Assembly (NCBI GenBank): GCA_021156245.1
Contig: JAJNBO010000093.1
Span: 1-7,994 of the forward strand
Length of the DNA: 7,994 nucleotides
Direction: 5' to 3'
Source: Ramlibacter sp.
GTDB lineage: Bacteria; Pseudomonadota; Gammaproteobacteria; Burkholderiales; Burkholderiaceae_C
A program made the translations under genes and the position numbers. Positions within the stretch are counted from its first letter, which is position 1, and every line of letters starts with the position of its first letter. Positions 1 to 6,756 of the stretch are shown here, piece after piece. The notes beneath the pieces are model-generated. The model had not been told where the DNA came from, did not search any database, and worked only from the letters and a program-made list of their open reading frames with translations.

Positions 1-154
1 CGACAACGACTTCACCGTCAAGTACCTGCACCGGCGCACGGGAAGGATCAAGCTGGTCGCGGCCGATCCCACCTTTCCCGACATCCTGCCGCGCGAGGGG
101 CAGACGCTCTCGATCTGCGGCGTCGTGACCGGCGCCGTCAAGAAGTTTCGATGA
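1..154 (+). CDS. umuD: UmuD-like S24 family self-cleaving peptidase, C-terminal end (partial)
   Basis: Reading from base 2, an open frame encodes about 50 residues and stops at TGA 152-154; the start lies left of the window. The fragment opens with DNDFTVKYL and closes with GVVTGAVKKFR. Both match the last strands of E. coli UmuD (an EFTVKKL-like segment, then FGVV...). The Lys in FTVK corresponds to the catalytic general-base Lys97 of UmuD; the nucleophilic Ser would be upstream and cannot be checked. In the family, RecA-stimulated self-cleavage gives UmuD', which joins UmuC to form translesion polymerase Pol V. A LexA C-terminus would end differently, so UmuD is preferred. Its 3' end overlaps the convergent SRAP gene by 17 nt. 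The matching umuC is not next door but starts at 6765. Confidence 0.8.
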   Translation, partial: DNDFTVKYLHRRTGRIKLVAADPTFPDILPREGQTLSICGVVTGAVKKFR

Positions 155-842
155 GCAGCGGCAGCGTCGCCTGCTGCGCGGGGTCGGCCAGACCATGGGC
201 AAAAAGCTCCGGCGGCGGCAGGCGCACGAGCGCCATCGCGTCATCGGCGCTGCCGCTGAGCCACTGGGCCCAATCTTCGCGCTCGACCGGGATGACCGAA
301 CGCTTGTCCTGTGCGTCGGCCGGCAGCGCCGGGTCCGGCTTGTGCATCCGGCTGAGCAGCGGATGGGCGTCGCAGTTCTGCGTGAGCATCGTGTAGCTCC
401 GAATCACTTCCCCGCTCTGCGGATCGGTCCATTCGTTCCAGAGGCCGGCCAGCGCCCAGGGCGCCTGGTCGCGCCGCGCGAACCGCCACCACACGTTGCG
501 GCCCGAGCCCCAGTAGGGCTCGTCATAGTCCACCGCCGGAATCAGGCAGCGCTGCCCGCGCAGCCAGGGTCCCTTGAAGCTCGGTGCAGTGGCCACGCTT
601 TCGATGCGGCAATTGTTGGTGCTGATCGGGCGCCCGCCACGGCCGGTGGGCCGGCGCGCCTGGCTGAACCAGGGGATGAGGCCCCACTGGCCGACCACGG
701 CGTCCCCCGCGCGGATGAAGGGCCCTTGTTGCCACGGGCCGATGCCTTGCGTGGCATACAGCGGCTGCGGTTCCTCGAGCAGGGTGAAGCCGAACACGTC
801 GCGCACGACGGTGACGCTCACGGGCCGGTAGCGATTGCACAT
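138..842 (-). CDS. SRAP domain protein (YedK/HMCES type), abasic-site DNA crosslinker
   Basis: The 234-residue product begins MCNRY. I chose ATG 842 rather than the upstream ATG at 860 because SRAP proteins need Cys at position 2, exposed after Met removal, to form the thiazolidine crosslink with abasic sites in single-stranded DNA. Other family signatures are QWGLIPW (52-58), STNNCRIES (74-82, with the conserved Asn at 77), a Glu in VDYDEPYW (E108) and a His in RMHKP (H167). These are the likely counterparts of Asn75, Glu105 and His160 of E. coli YedK. The segment after H167 is longer than in YedK: the usual HxRMP block is spread over H167-K-P and DKRSVIPV (179-186). Family members shield abasic sites at stalled forks and often lie near SOS genes, which fits the convergent umuD neighbour. 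A terminator ends only 22 nt upstream, so the promoter is unclear; I see no LexA box in 843-930. Confidence 0.93.
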   Translation of the reverse strand: MCNRYRPVSVTVVRDVFGFTLLEEPQPLYATQGIGPWQQGPFIRAGDAVVGQWGLIPWFSQARRPTGRGGRPISTNNCRIESVATAPSFKGPWLRGQRCLIPAVDYDEPYWGSGRNVWWRFARRDQAPWALAGLWNEWTDPQSGEVIRSYTMLTQNCDAHPLLSRMHKPDPALPADAQDKRSVIPVEREDWAQWLSGSADDAMALVRLPPPELFAHGLADPAQQATLPLLIETS

Positions 843-863
843 GCCCCGATTGTCCCGCACACG

Positions 864-885
864 AAAAAGGGCCGCAGTGCGGCCC
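864..885 (-). terminator. Rho-independent terminator of the lipoprotein gene
   Basis: On the - strand a perfect 7-bp stem (GGGCCGC/GCGGCCC, 869-885) with a 3-nt loop is followed directly by TTTTT (868-864). It lies 46 nt past the lipoprotein stop, so it should end that transcript. On the + strand no T-run follows the hairpin, so it works in one direction only. It ends 22 nt before the SRAP start codon. Confidence 0.82.
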
Positions 886-930
886 CTGGAAACCCCGCGG
901 CGGTGTGCCGCGCGACCCGGTGTGTTCCGG

Positions 931-1245
931 TTACTTCTTCTCGGCGACCTTGTCGTCGTCCTTCTGGCCGGCCGGGGTGACGTCCACCTTGGGCACGGTC
1001 AGCGTTTCCTTCTCGGTGTAGACGCCGACCTTCGGCACGTCCACGGTCTTCTGCTCGGTCGTCACGTCGACCTTGGGCGCGTCGACGTCGTACTTCGGCA
1101 GCGTCACGTCGCCTTCCTTGGTCTTCGAGACTTCGTACTTCGGCGCTTCGACGTTGCCTTCCTGGGTCTTCTGCACGTCGCAGCCGACCAGGCCGATAGA
1201 GGCGGCGGACACGATGCCGGCGATCACGAAAGCAGTTTTACGCAT
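931..1245 (-). CDS. Small repeat-containing lipoprotein, function unknown
   Basis: The product has 104 residues, from ATG 1245 to a stop at 931-933. The start is supported by GGGAG a few bases upstream and by the signal peptide that follows. A longer frame reaching further upstream would overlap the hybrid kinase and bury the signal sequence. Residues 1-22 form a lipoprotein signal: MRK, a hydrophobic stretch, then lipobox LVGC with Cys22 as the lipidated residue. Asp23 follows; in E. coli, Asp at +2 favours retention in the inner membrane, but whether that holds here is inference. The mature part is hydrophilic and repetitive: two 15-residue units (25-54) sharing KT.EG.V..PKY.V, then DAPKVDV, then two 14-residue units (62-89) sharing TE...V.VPKV.V. 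It ends in a Lys/Asp-rich tail. I recognise no enzymatic motif. It lies 142 nt beyond the photoreceptor operon with its own RBS and terminator, so it is probably a separate unit. Confidence 0.8.
   Translation of the reverse strand: MRKTAFVIAGIVSAASIGLVGCDVQKTQEGNVEAPKYEVSKTKEGDVTLPKYDVDAPKVDVTTEQKTVDVPKVGVYTEKETLTVPKVDVTPAGQKDDDKVAEKK
979..1062 (-). repeat. Tandem 14-residue coding repeat, two units
   Basis: Residues 62-75 and 76-89 of the lipoprotein align without gaps: TTEQKTVDVPKVGV and YTEKETLTVPKVDV. The PK[VY]xV core is shared with the 15-residue repeats (979-1062 lies downstream of them), so all units probably descend from one ancestral segment. Confidence 0.7.
1084..1173 (-). repeat. 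Tandem 15-residue coding repeat, two units
   Basis: Residues 25-39 and 40-54 of the lipoprotein align without gaps: QKTQEGNVEAPKYEV and SKTKEGDVTLPKYDV. Nine of 15 positions are identical, and several others are conservative. This suggests an internal 45-nt duplication that has since diverged. Confidence 0.75.
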
Positions 1246-1313
1246 GGCTAGACTCCCTTTGCTTAGTTGGTGCATGCATTGTGGGAGACCCCTGAAAGCC
1301 CGGCTGTAAGACC

Positions 1314-1333
1314 CGGACGGCAACCCCCGTCCG
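1314..1333 (-). terminator. Hairpin downstream of the hybrid kinase; possible operon terminator
   Basis: A perfect 7-bp inverted repeat, CGGACGG and CCGTCCG, encloses a 6-nt loop. It lies 54 nt past the hybrid kinase stop, in the 142-nt gap before the lipoprotein gene. Only a weak TCTT follows on the - strand, so it is not a classic intrinsic terminator. It could mark the end of the photoreceptor operon, act as an RNA-stabilising 3' structure, or sit in the lipoprotein leader. I see nothing else convincing in 1246-1387. Confidence 0.35.
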
Positions 1334-1387
1334 ACCGCACGCCTCCCGCTGTGCTTCCACGGCCCTACGGGGCGAAGACACAGCAGG

Positions 1388-3340
1388 TCAGGGCCGGGAG
1401 GGCTGGCGCGACAGCACCTCCGCCAGCTTGGCATGCACTTCCGCAGGGTCCGCCGGCTTGACGAGGTGCGCCGCAAACCCGGCCTCGGCCGACCGCCTGC
1501 GGTCCTGCTCGCTGCCGTACCCGCTGAGGGCGACCACCGGCAGCTCCCGCGAAAGGACCTTGCCGACATCGATGCCGCTGCCGTCCGGGAGGCCGAGGTC
1601 GGTGAGCACCGCATCGAACGCAGAACTCCGCGCGGTCGCCAGCGCGTCGGCACAGGTGCTCACGTGGTGGACGTCGTAGCCATAGGCCTGCAGGCACATG
1701 GCCAGCGACGCGGCCGCGTCCTCGTTGTCCTCGACGAGCAGGAGGCGGTTGCGCGCGGCCGCGACGGGCGCGTCCTGCGGCCGCGACGCCGCTATTTCCG
1801 CCGCGGCCGACCGGGCCAGCGGCAGCGTGATGGTGAATGTCGAGCCGCTGTCGCGTCCGGCGCTGCTGGCACGGATGCCGCCGCCGTGCTGTTGCATCAG
1901 CCCGTGCGCGATGGCCAGCCCGAGGCCCAGCCCGCCGTACTGGTGGGAGACTTCCGCGTCGGCCTGCTCGAACGGATTGAAGATGCGCGGCAGCGCCTCC
2001 GGCGCGATGCCGATGCCGGAGTCGGTGCACGACAGGGCGAAGCTGCCGTCGTCGCTGGCGGTGCGCAAGACGATGCGGCCGGACCGCGGGGTGAACTTGA
2101 TGGCGTTGCGGATGATGTTCCACAGCACCTGCTGCATGCGCGCCTGGTCCGCCTCCACGGTGGCCGTGGACGCCTCCAGCCGCAGGTCGAGCGTGATCGC
2201 CTTTTCGCCGAGGGCGTCGCCCACCATTTCCACGACGGCCCGGGCGAGCTGGTGCATGTCGACGCGCTCGCGGTGCAGGCTGACCTTGCCGGCGCCAATG
2301 GCGGTGAGGTCCAGCAGGTCGTCGATCAGGCGCGCTTCCAGTGCGACGTTGCGGCGGATCATCGGCAGCAGGTCGCGATGGCGCTCGTCCACCCTGGCCG
2401 TCTTCTCCAGCACATGGACAGCGGTGGTGATCGGGGCCAGGGGCGTGCGCAACTCGTGCGACAGCACCGCGAGGAAGCGATCCTTCGCCCGGTTCGCCCG
2501 GTCGGCTTCTTCCTTGGCCGCGCGCAGCGCCTCCTGCGCGAGGTGGCCCTCGGTGCCGTCGTGCAGCAGCTTGCAGAACCCGCTGCGCCGTCCCTGGTCG
2601 TCCTCCAGCGCCGTCAGCACGCCCTCGGCCCAGAGCCTGCGGCCATCGCGCGCCACCAGCCAGCGGTTGTCCGCGGCTTTTCCGGCCTCGCGGGCGCGGC
2701 GCAACTCGCCGTGCAGCGCCGCCTCGGGCCCGTCTTCCTCGGGAAAGAGGAGGGCGGCCGACCGCCCCAGCACTTCGGAGGGTTCATAGCCGAACACGTC
2801 GCGCGCAGCCTGGTTCCAGAAGTGGATGCGGCCGGCGTCGTCGAGCAGGATCACCGCGTAGTCGCGCAAGCTGTCCACCACGCGCGCGAAGGTGAGGTCG
2901 GCGTGACGCAGCTGCCGCTCCGCGAGCTCCCGCGCGCGCCGGTCCTCGGCTTCGCGCAAGGCACGGCGCAGCACGGGCGCCAGCCGCGCCAGGCGCGACT
3001 TGCTCACGTAGTCGGTGGCGCCGCGCTTGAGCAGCTCCACCGCGTTGTCCTCGCCGATCACGCCCGACACGAAGACGAAGGGCGTGTCGGGGGCCAGCCG
3101 GTTGCGGTGGTCGAGCAGGTCCGCGCCGGTGAAACCGGGGAGCTCGTAGTCGGACAGGACCACGTCCCATGCTTCGTCGCGAATCAAATTGCAGAAAGCG
3201 GCTTCGTCGCGCAGGACGCGCAGCTGCACGTTCGGATAGGCGCGTTCCAGCTGGACGCGCAGCAGTTCGACGTCAAGGCGCGAGTCCTCGACCAGCAGCG
3301 CGCGCAACGCGCGCGGGTCTCCCGCGTCCGCCTCAGTCAT
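1388..3340 (-). CDS. Hybrid histidine kinase, REC-PAS-HisKA-HATPase-REC
   Basis: The 650-residue protein is probably cytoplasmic; I see no membrane segments. Order: receiver 1 (about 12-130; acidic VEDS at 17-20, phospho-acceptor Asp64 in LSDYELPG, Lys114), PAS (about 150-260, including FWNQAARDVFGYEPSEVLG), a helical linker (265-290), HisKA with His295 in SHELRTP, HATPase (N-box Asn412 in RNAIKFTP, DSGIG at 440-444, GGLGLGLA at 469-476), and receiver 2 (532-645; VEDN, Asp581 in TDLGLPDG, Lys628). All key kinase and receiver residues are present, so both halves should be active. I chose ATG 3340, with GAGG 7 nt upstream and an 8-nt ATGACTGA overlap with the response-regulator stop. A GTG 15 nt further upstream (3355) is possible. 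It is the last gene of the bphO-bphP operon. Inference: receiver 1 may be a target of BphP, with the protein's own kinase feeding receiver 2. The true partner and output are unknown. Confidence 0.93.
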   Translation of the reverse strand: MTEADAGDPRALRALLVEDSRLDVELLRVQLERAYPNVQLRVLRDEAAFCNLIRDEAWDVVLSDYELPGFTGADLLDHRNRLAPDTPFVFVSGVIGEDNAVELLKRGATDYVSKSRLARLAPVLRRALREAEDRRARELAERQLRHADLTFARVVDSLRDYAVILLDDAGRIHFWNQAARDVFGYEPSEVLGRSAALLFPEEDGPEAALHGELRRAREAGKAADNRWLVARDGRRLWAEGVLTALEDDQGRRSGFCKLLHDGTEGHLAQEALRAAKEEADRANRAKDRFLAVLSHELRTPLAPITTAVHVLEKTARVDERHRDLLPMIRRNVALEARLIDDLLDLTAIGAGKVSLHRERVDMHQLARAVVEMVGDALGEKAITLDLRLEASTATVEADQARMQQVLWNIIRNAIKFTPRSGRIVLRTASDDGSFALSCTDSGIGIAPEALPRIFNPFEQADAEVSHQYGGLGLGLAIAHGLMQQHGGGIRASSAGRDSGSTFTITLPLARSAAAEIAASRPQDAPVAAARNRLLLVEDNEDAAASLAMCLQAYGYDVHHVSTCADALATARSSAFDAVLTDLGLPDGSGIDVGKVLSRELPVVALSGYGSEQDRRRSAEAGFAAHLVKPADPAEVHAKLAEVLSRQPSRP

Positions 3341-3794
3341 GCCTGCGCCTCGCACTGCGCAGGGAGCCTGGCGGCGGCTCGTTGAGCACCGCCCAGAAGA
3401 TGCCCAGGTCGGAGATCGCCTCGACGAACTGCTTGAACTCCACCGGCTTCACCACATAGGCGTTCACGCCCAGCTGGTAGCTGCGCAGCACGTCGGTCTC
3501 CTCGTGCGAGGACGTGAGCATCACCACGGGCACGCTGCGCAGGGCCTCGGTGCTGCGTACCGTCTGCAGGACTTCCAGCCCGTTCACCTTGGGCAGCTTC
3601 AGGTCCAGCAGGATCACGGCGGGATTGCCTTCGGGACGCGCTTCGTACTCACCCTTGCGGCCGAGGTAGTCCAGCGCAGCCTCGCCATCGCGGACCACGA
3701 TCACTTCGTTGGCGAGCTGGCTGCGCTCCAGGGCGACCAGGGTGAGTTCGAGATCGCGCGGATCATCCTCGACCAGCAGGATGGGCTTGAGCAT
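3333..3794 (-). CDS. Single-domain response regulator (Rcp1-like), phytochrome partner
   Basis: The 153-residue product is one receiver domain with no output domain. Landmarks: acidic pocket Glu9-Asp10-Asp11 (VEDD), phospho-acceptor Asp64 in ILLDLKLPKVNGLE, Thr94 in MLTSS, and Lys116 in VVKPVEF. The spaced charged loop around 45-58 and the LDLKLPKVNGLEVL block resemble the small regulators encoded beside cyanobacterial and bacterial phytochromes (Rcp1 type), which take phosphate from the phytochrome kinase. The start ATG 3794 shares its A with the bphP stop (TGATG) and is preceded by GAGGAG at 3803-3808, 8 nt away, so translation is likely coupled to bphP. The C-terminal tail after residue 135 is Pro/Arg-rich. 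With no output domain, it presumably acts by protein contact or as a phosphate shuttle; the recipient is inferred, not shown. Confidence 0.93.
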   Translation of the reverse strand: MLKPILLVEDDPRDLELTLVALERSQLANEVIVVRDGEAALDYLGRKGEYEARPEGNPAVILLDLKLPKVNGLEVLQTVRSTEALRSVPVVMLTSSHEETDVLRSYQLGVNAYVVKPVEFKQFVEAISDLGIFWAVLNEPPPGSLRSARRRHD

Positions 3795-6010
3795 CAGGAG
3801 GACTCCTCTTTCCTTGCGCCGCTCGGCGCGTCGTTCTTGGTGGATGGTGGCGGCGGGAGCACGAAGCCGAAGCTGGCGCCGCGCTCCGGTTCGCCGCGCG
3901 CCCACACGCTGCCGCCGTGGCGCTCGACGATCCGCTTGACGTTGGCCAGGCCGATGCCGGTGCCGTCGAAGTCCTCGGTGCGGTGCAGTCGCTGGAAGAC
4001 GCCGAACAGTTTGCCCACGTATTTCATCGGGAAGCCCACGCCGTTGTCCTGGATCTCCAGGCCGCTGCCGCCCGGCAGGCTCGCCGCGGCGATGCGGACG
4101 GTGGCCGTCTCGCGGGCGCGCGTGTACTTGGCCGCGTTCGACAGCAGGTTGCGCAGCGCGACCTGCAGCAGCAGCGGGTCGGCCCACAGGCGCGGCAGCG
4201 GCGAGTCGATCGTCCATTCGATGCGGCGGCCCTTTTCGTGCTGCCGGATCTCCTCGATGAGGTCCTCCACCACCGGTCCGGTGTCGACCCACACCGGCCG
4301 CAAGCCGGAGCGGCCCAGGCGCGAGAAGTCGAGCAGCGCATCGACCAGCTGGCCGGCATAGGACGCCGCGCCCTTGACGTGCTTCAGGTAGCGCAGCGCG
4401 CGTTCGTCGAGCTGCTTGTTGTCTTCGATCACGAGGTCCACGTAGCCGGCGATGTGGCGCATGGGCGCGCGCAGGTCGTGCGACACGGTGTAGCTGAAGG
4501 CTTCGAGTTCCTTGTTCACGCGGCCGAGTTCCAGGGCGTGGCCGGCCATCTCCTCGGCGCGGCGCAGCACCAGCGCGATCAGGGCCTGCCGCAGCTCCAG
4601 GACCGCGGCGTGCTGCGCCACCAGCCACGGCGCGCTGCGGCCGCGCACGCGCTCCTGCCAGCTGTCGAAACTCTTGCGAGGGTGGATGCGGCCGCCGGAC
4701 GGCAGGGTCTTGCGCGGGTCGCCCGCCCACTGGATGGTCTGGACCAGTTCGGGGCGGAACCACAACACGACGTGCCGATGCACCTGCGAAATGGACACCG
4801 CGAGCACGCCTGCGCAGCCGGGCAGCAGCGCCTCGCCCGCGGGGTACACCTCGGGCAGGCGATCGGTGCTGAACAAATCCTGTCCGCGCTCCACGATCCA
4901 GTGGGCGAGCTGGCGCACCTCATCCGGCGCGGGCGTGCTCCCGATCGTCCAGCAGCTGTCGTTGAGCACCACCGCGGCGCCGGCGGCATCCGTGAGGCCG
5001 TGCAGCCCGATGTCGGGCGCCACGAGCTGCTGCAAGGTCCCGTCGGTCTCCGCCATCGTGGCCACGAGCCGCAGCACGCGCTGGTGCAGGCCGAGCCGAT
5101 GGGCCACGTCGGCGTTGTCTTCCTGGGCCTCGATCTGCAGCGACAGCAGCCGCCCCAGGTGCTCGCATGCGATCCGGGTCTGGAAGGGCAGGTGCCGCGC
5201 TTCGTGGTTGTGGCAGGAGATCAGCCCCCAGAGGCGGCCGCGCGACACGATCGACACGGACATCGACGCGAGCGTGCCCATGTTGCGCATGTATTCCAGG
5301 TGCACCGGCGAGACGCTGCGCAGGGACGCGAAGCTCAGGTCCAGCTGGCCCGCATCCGTCGCGCCGTCCGCGGAAAGCAGCGGGACCGGGTCGTAGCGCG
5401 CGTCGGGGATCAGCCGGATGTGATTGAGGCGATAGAGCTCCCGCGCCTGCTGCGGCACGTCGGAGGCCGGGAAGCGGTGCCCGGCATAGGAGTGGTAGCC
5501 CGTATCGAGCCGCTCGGCGAGCACCTCTCCATGGCCGTCCGCGTCGAAGCGGTAGACCAGGCAGCGGCCGAAGCCGGTGAGCCGCTTCATCTCGCGCGCC
5601 ACGACTTCGCACAGGCTGGTGACGGAATCCGCCTGGCGCAGCCGCGGCAGCAATTCGCGGGCCACCGCATAGATCGGCGCGTGCATGCCCGCGGCGGGCC
5701 CGCCGGGCTCGTATTCCACCACCAGCGTGTCACCCCGCCGGTGCGCGGTGACGTCGAAGGTGCGTCCATCGAGCGGGAGGCTGCCGATCCAGGCCGGGCC
5801 CTCGTCCGTGCCCAGGCGCGCGGACTCCACGGGAAGCGTGGCCAGCGCCTGGCGCACCGCTTCGGCGGCAGGCCAATTCGCGCTGTGGGCGAGCAGGCGC
5901 CCGTCCTGCACCTGCAGCACGGCCATCCGGCCATGCGGCTGGATGGCGCCCGGAACCCGGATGGGTTCGTCGGCGCACTGGGAGAGATCAGGCAGCGGCA
6001 GTGCGCTCAT
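3794..6010 (-). CDS. bphP: Bacteriophytochrome histidine kinase
   Basis: The 738-residue protein has the classical layout PAS-GAF-PHY-HisKA-HATPase. Cys12, in QCADEPIRVPGAIQPHG, is the family's biliverdin-attachment site. GAF (about 125-300) carries PASDVP (181-186; usually PASDIP), LRSVSPVHLEYMRNMG (chromophore-pocket His237 and Tyr240) and LWGLISCHN (His267). PHY (about 310-480) has the tongue signatures WAGDP (428-432) and HPRKSF (443-448, the PRxSF motif). The kinase core has His511 in VSHDLRAP, Asn625 in NLLSNAAKYT, DNGVG (655-659) and GTGIGLA (683-689). All chromophore and catalytic residues expected of a red/far-red photosensory kinase are present. I chose ATG 6010: it places Cys12 at the usual spot, while the longer frame adds 50 residues that merely shadow bphO. 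It overlaps bphO by 23 nt and the response regulator by 1 nt. Confidence 0.96.
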   Translation of the reverse strand: MSALPLPDLSQCADEPIRVPGAIQPHGRMAVLQVQDGRLLAHSANWPAAEAVRQALATLPVESARLGTDEGPAWIGSLPLDGRTFDVTAHRRGDTLVVEYEPGGPAAGMHAPIYAVARELLPRLRQADSVTSLCEVVAREMKRLTGFGRCLVYRFDADGHGEVLAERLDTGYHSYAGHRFPASDVPQQARELYRLNHIRLIPDARYDPVPLLSADGATDAGQLDLSFASLRSVSPVHLEYMRNMGTLASMSVSIVSRGRLWGLISCHNHEARHLPFQTRIACEHLGRLLSLQIEAQEDNADVAHRLGLHQRVLRLVATMAETDGTLQQLVAPDIGLHGLTDAAGAAVVLNDSCWTIGSTPAPDEVRQLAHWIVERGQDLFSTDRLPEVYPAGEALLPGCAGVLAVSISQVHRHVVLWFRPELVQTIQWAGDPRKTLPSGGRIHPRKSFDSWQERVRGRSAPWLVAQHAAVLELRQALIALVLRRAEEMAGHALELGRVNKELEAFSYTVSHDLRAPMRHIAGYVDLVIEDNKQLDERALRYLKHVKGAASYAGQLVDALLDFSRLGRSGLRPVWVDTGPVVEDLIEEIRQHEKGRRIEWTIDSPLPRLWADPLLLQVALRNLLSNAAKYTRARETATVRIAAASLPGGSGLEIQDNGVGFPMKYVGKLFGVFQRLHRTEDFDGTGIGLANVKRIVERHGGSVWARGEPERGASFGFVLPPPPSTKNDAPSGARKEESS

Positions 6011-6581
6011 GCAATGCGGTTTCCAGCAGCAGTGTGAGGGCGTCGAAGCTCCGGCAGGCGCTGTCGCACGCCTGGGCGAGCGCATCCGGCGACTGGAGTT
6101 CGTCCTCGAGCAGGCGACGGAACTCGCGCCACATGGCGCCGGTCGCAGCGCCCCATCCATGGAAATAGGCGGAGCCTGCCTCGACAGGGATGCCCTGCGC
6201 CGACAGCGCGCGCGTGATCACCTGGCCGCCCAGGGCCGATCCTTCCATGACGTACAGGGACCCCCATGCCGCCGCTTCGGAGCCGATCCACGGTACGTGG
6301 ACCGGGGCGGAGGGCACCGGGATGCCGAGGGCGTGCAGATCCCGGGCCAGGAACCCGCGCCGCGAGCGCGCGCGCAGCCAGCCGTGCCAGCGTGCCGGCA
6401 GCGCGTCGGCAACGGCGTTCTCCCAGGCGGGGACGAACCCGCCGAAGACCCCCAGCACGCGCGGATAGCGGGACGCTTCGCCGAGGCGGCGCAAGTCCAT
6501 CAGTCGGTCGAGACGGTCGTGGTGGCCACGGGTGGCGGCCCTCAGCGCGGAGAGGGGGACGTGAAGATCGGCTTCCAGCAA
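5988..6581 (-). CDS. bphO: Biliverdin-producing heme oxygenase
   Basis: The 197-residue product belongs to the bacterial heme oxygenase family, which opens heme to biliverdin IX-alpha, CO and iron. Evidence: an N-terminal LRAATRGHHDRLD block, in which His21 is the likely proximal heme ligand (T-x-x-x-HxxLD pattern); the distal-helix YVMEGSALGGQVI (110-122, with the flexible GSxLGG segment); and YFHGWGAATGAMWREF (139-154), typical of the family. Its place directly upstream of bphP, overlapping it by 23 nt, points to chromophore supply for the phytochrome. The start is uncertain: the best candidate is TTG 6581, without a clear Shine-Dalgarno. The first in-frame ATG (residue 28) lies after the heme-ligand His, so it cannot be the true start. 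A rare start codon may keep enzyme levels low. It is the first gene of the four-gene operon. Confidence 0.93.
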   Translation of the reverse strand: MLEADLHVPLSALRAATRGHHDRLDRLMDLRRLGEASRYPRVLGVFGGFVPAWENAVADALPARWHGWLRARSRRGFLARDLHALGIPVPSAPVHVPWIGSEAAAWGSLYVMEGSALGGQVITRALSAQGIPVEAGSAYFHGWGAATGAMWREFRRLLEDELQSPDALAQACDSACRSFDALTLLLETALHERTAAA

Positions 6582-6709
6582 GGCGGTACGCAGGGACGGG
6601 TTCGGTCCGGCGCGCGGCGTGGGGCGCGCGGATGTTCAGGATGGGCTGATCGTGTCATCTGCGCGGCGGGGTGGATGTAGGACAAATTCCAAGCTCGCGT
6701 TGAACATTT

Positions 6710-6721
6710 GCACCTTGGTGC
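6710..6721. repeat. Short inverted repeat, possible operator
   Basis: GCACC-TT-GGTGC forms 5-bp arms around a 2-nt centre in the bphO/umuC divergent region, about 20 bp before the LexA box. It might be a regulator site, but it is short enough to be chance in such G+C-rich DNA. Confidence 0.3.
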
Positions 6722-6740
6722 TACGCCTGCGGAGCGCCGG

Positions 6741-6756
6741 CTGGATGCATGTACAG
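6741..6756 (+). promoter_or_regulatory. LexA (SOS) box upstream of umuC
   Basis: CTGGATGCATGTACAG fits the beta/gammaproteobacterial LexA consensus CTGT-N8-ACAG with one mismatch (G at position 4). It ends 8 nt before the umuC ATG, where a bound repressor would block initiation or early elongation. umuC is a classical SOS gene, so position and gene identity support the call. Confidence 0.7.

Noticed and set aside
155..177. Hairpin (GCAGCGGC / GCC-t-GCTGC) just after the umuD stop, as a umuD terminator
   Set aside because: It has a bulge, no T-run, and lies in SRAP coding sequence; the complementarity may be chance.
195..980. Long open frame of 261 codons on the + strand over the SRAP gene
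   Set aside because: It lies antisense to a protein with clear SRAP motifs, has Arg/Pro/Ala-rich low-complexity composition and no family signature. It is a high-G+C shadow frame.
1362..1373. GCCC-TACG-GGGC hairpin near the hybrid kinase stop
   Set aside because: The stem has only 4 bp and no T-run. Its UNCG-like loop forms on the + strand, not on the strand transcribed for the kinase.
1433..3385. 650-codon open frame on the + strand opposite the hybrid kinase
   Set aside because: The - strand carries complete kinase and receiver motifs. The + frame mirrors codon bias and contains no recognisable domain.
3917..6037. 706-codon open frame on the + strand opposite bphP
   Set aside because: The - strand encodes an unambiguous bacteriophytochrome. 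The + frame is an antisense shadow typical of G+C-rich DNA.
6650..6705. Possible - strand promoter for bphO (TTCAAC with TACATC, 19-nt spacer)
   Set aside because: The spacer is too long and the -10 match poor, so I could not support it as a feature.
6745..6751. Alternative umuC starts at the ATGs at 6745 and 6749
   Set aside because: Both are out of frame with the UmuC reading frame, and 6765 gives Asp6 and Tyr11 at the same positions as E. coli UmuC.
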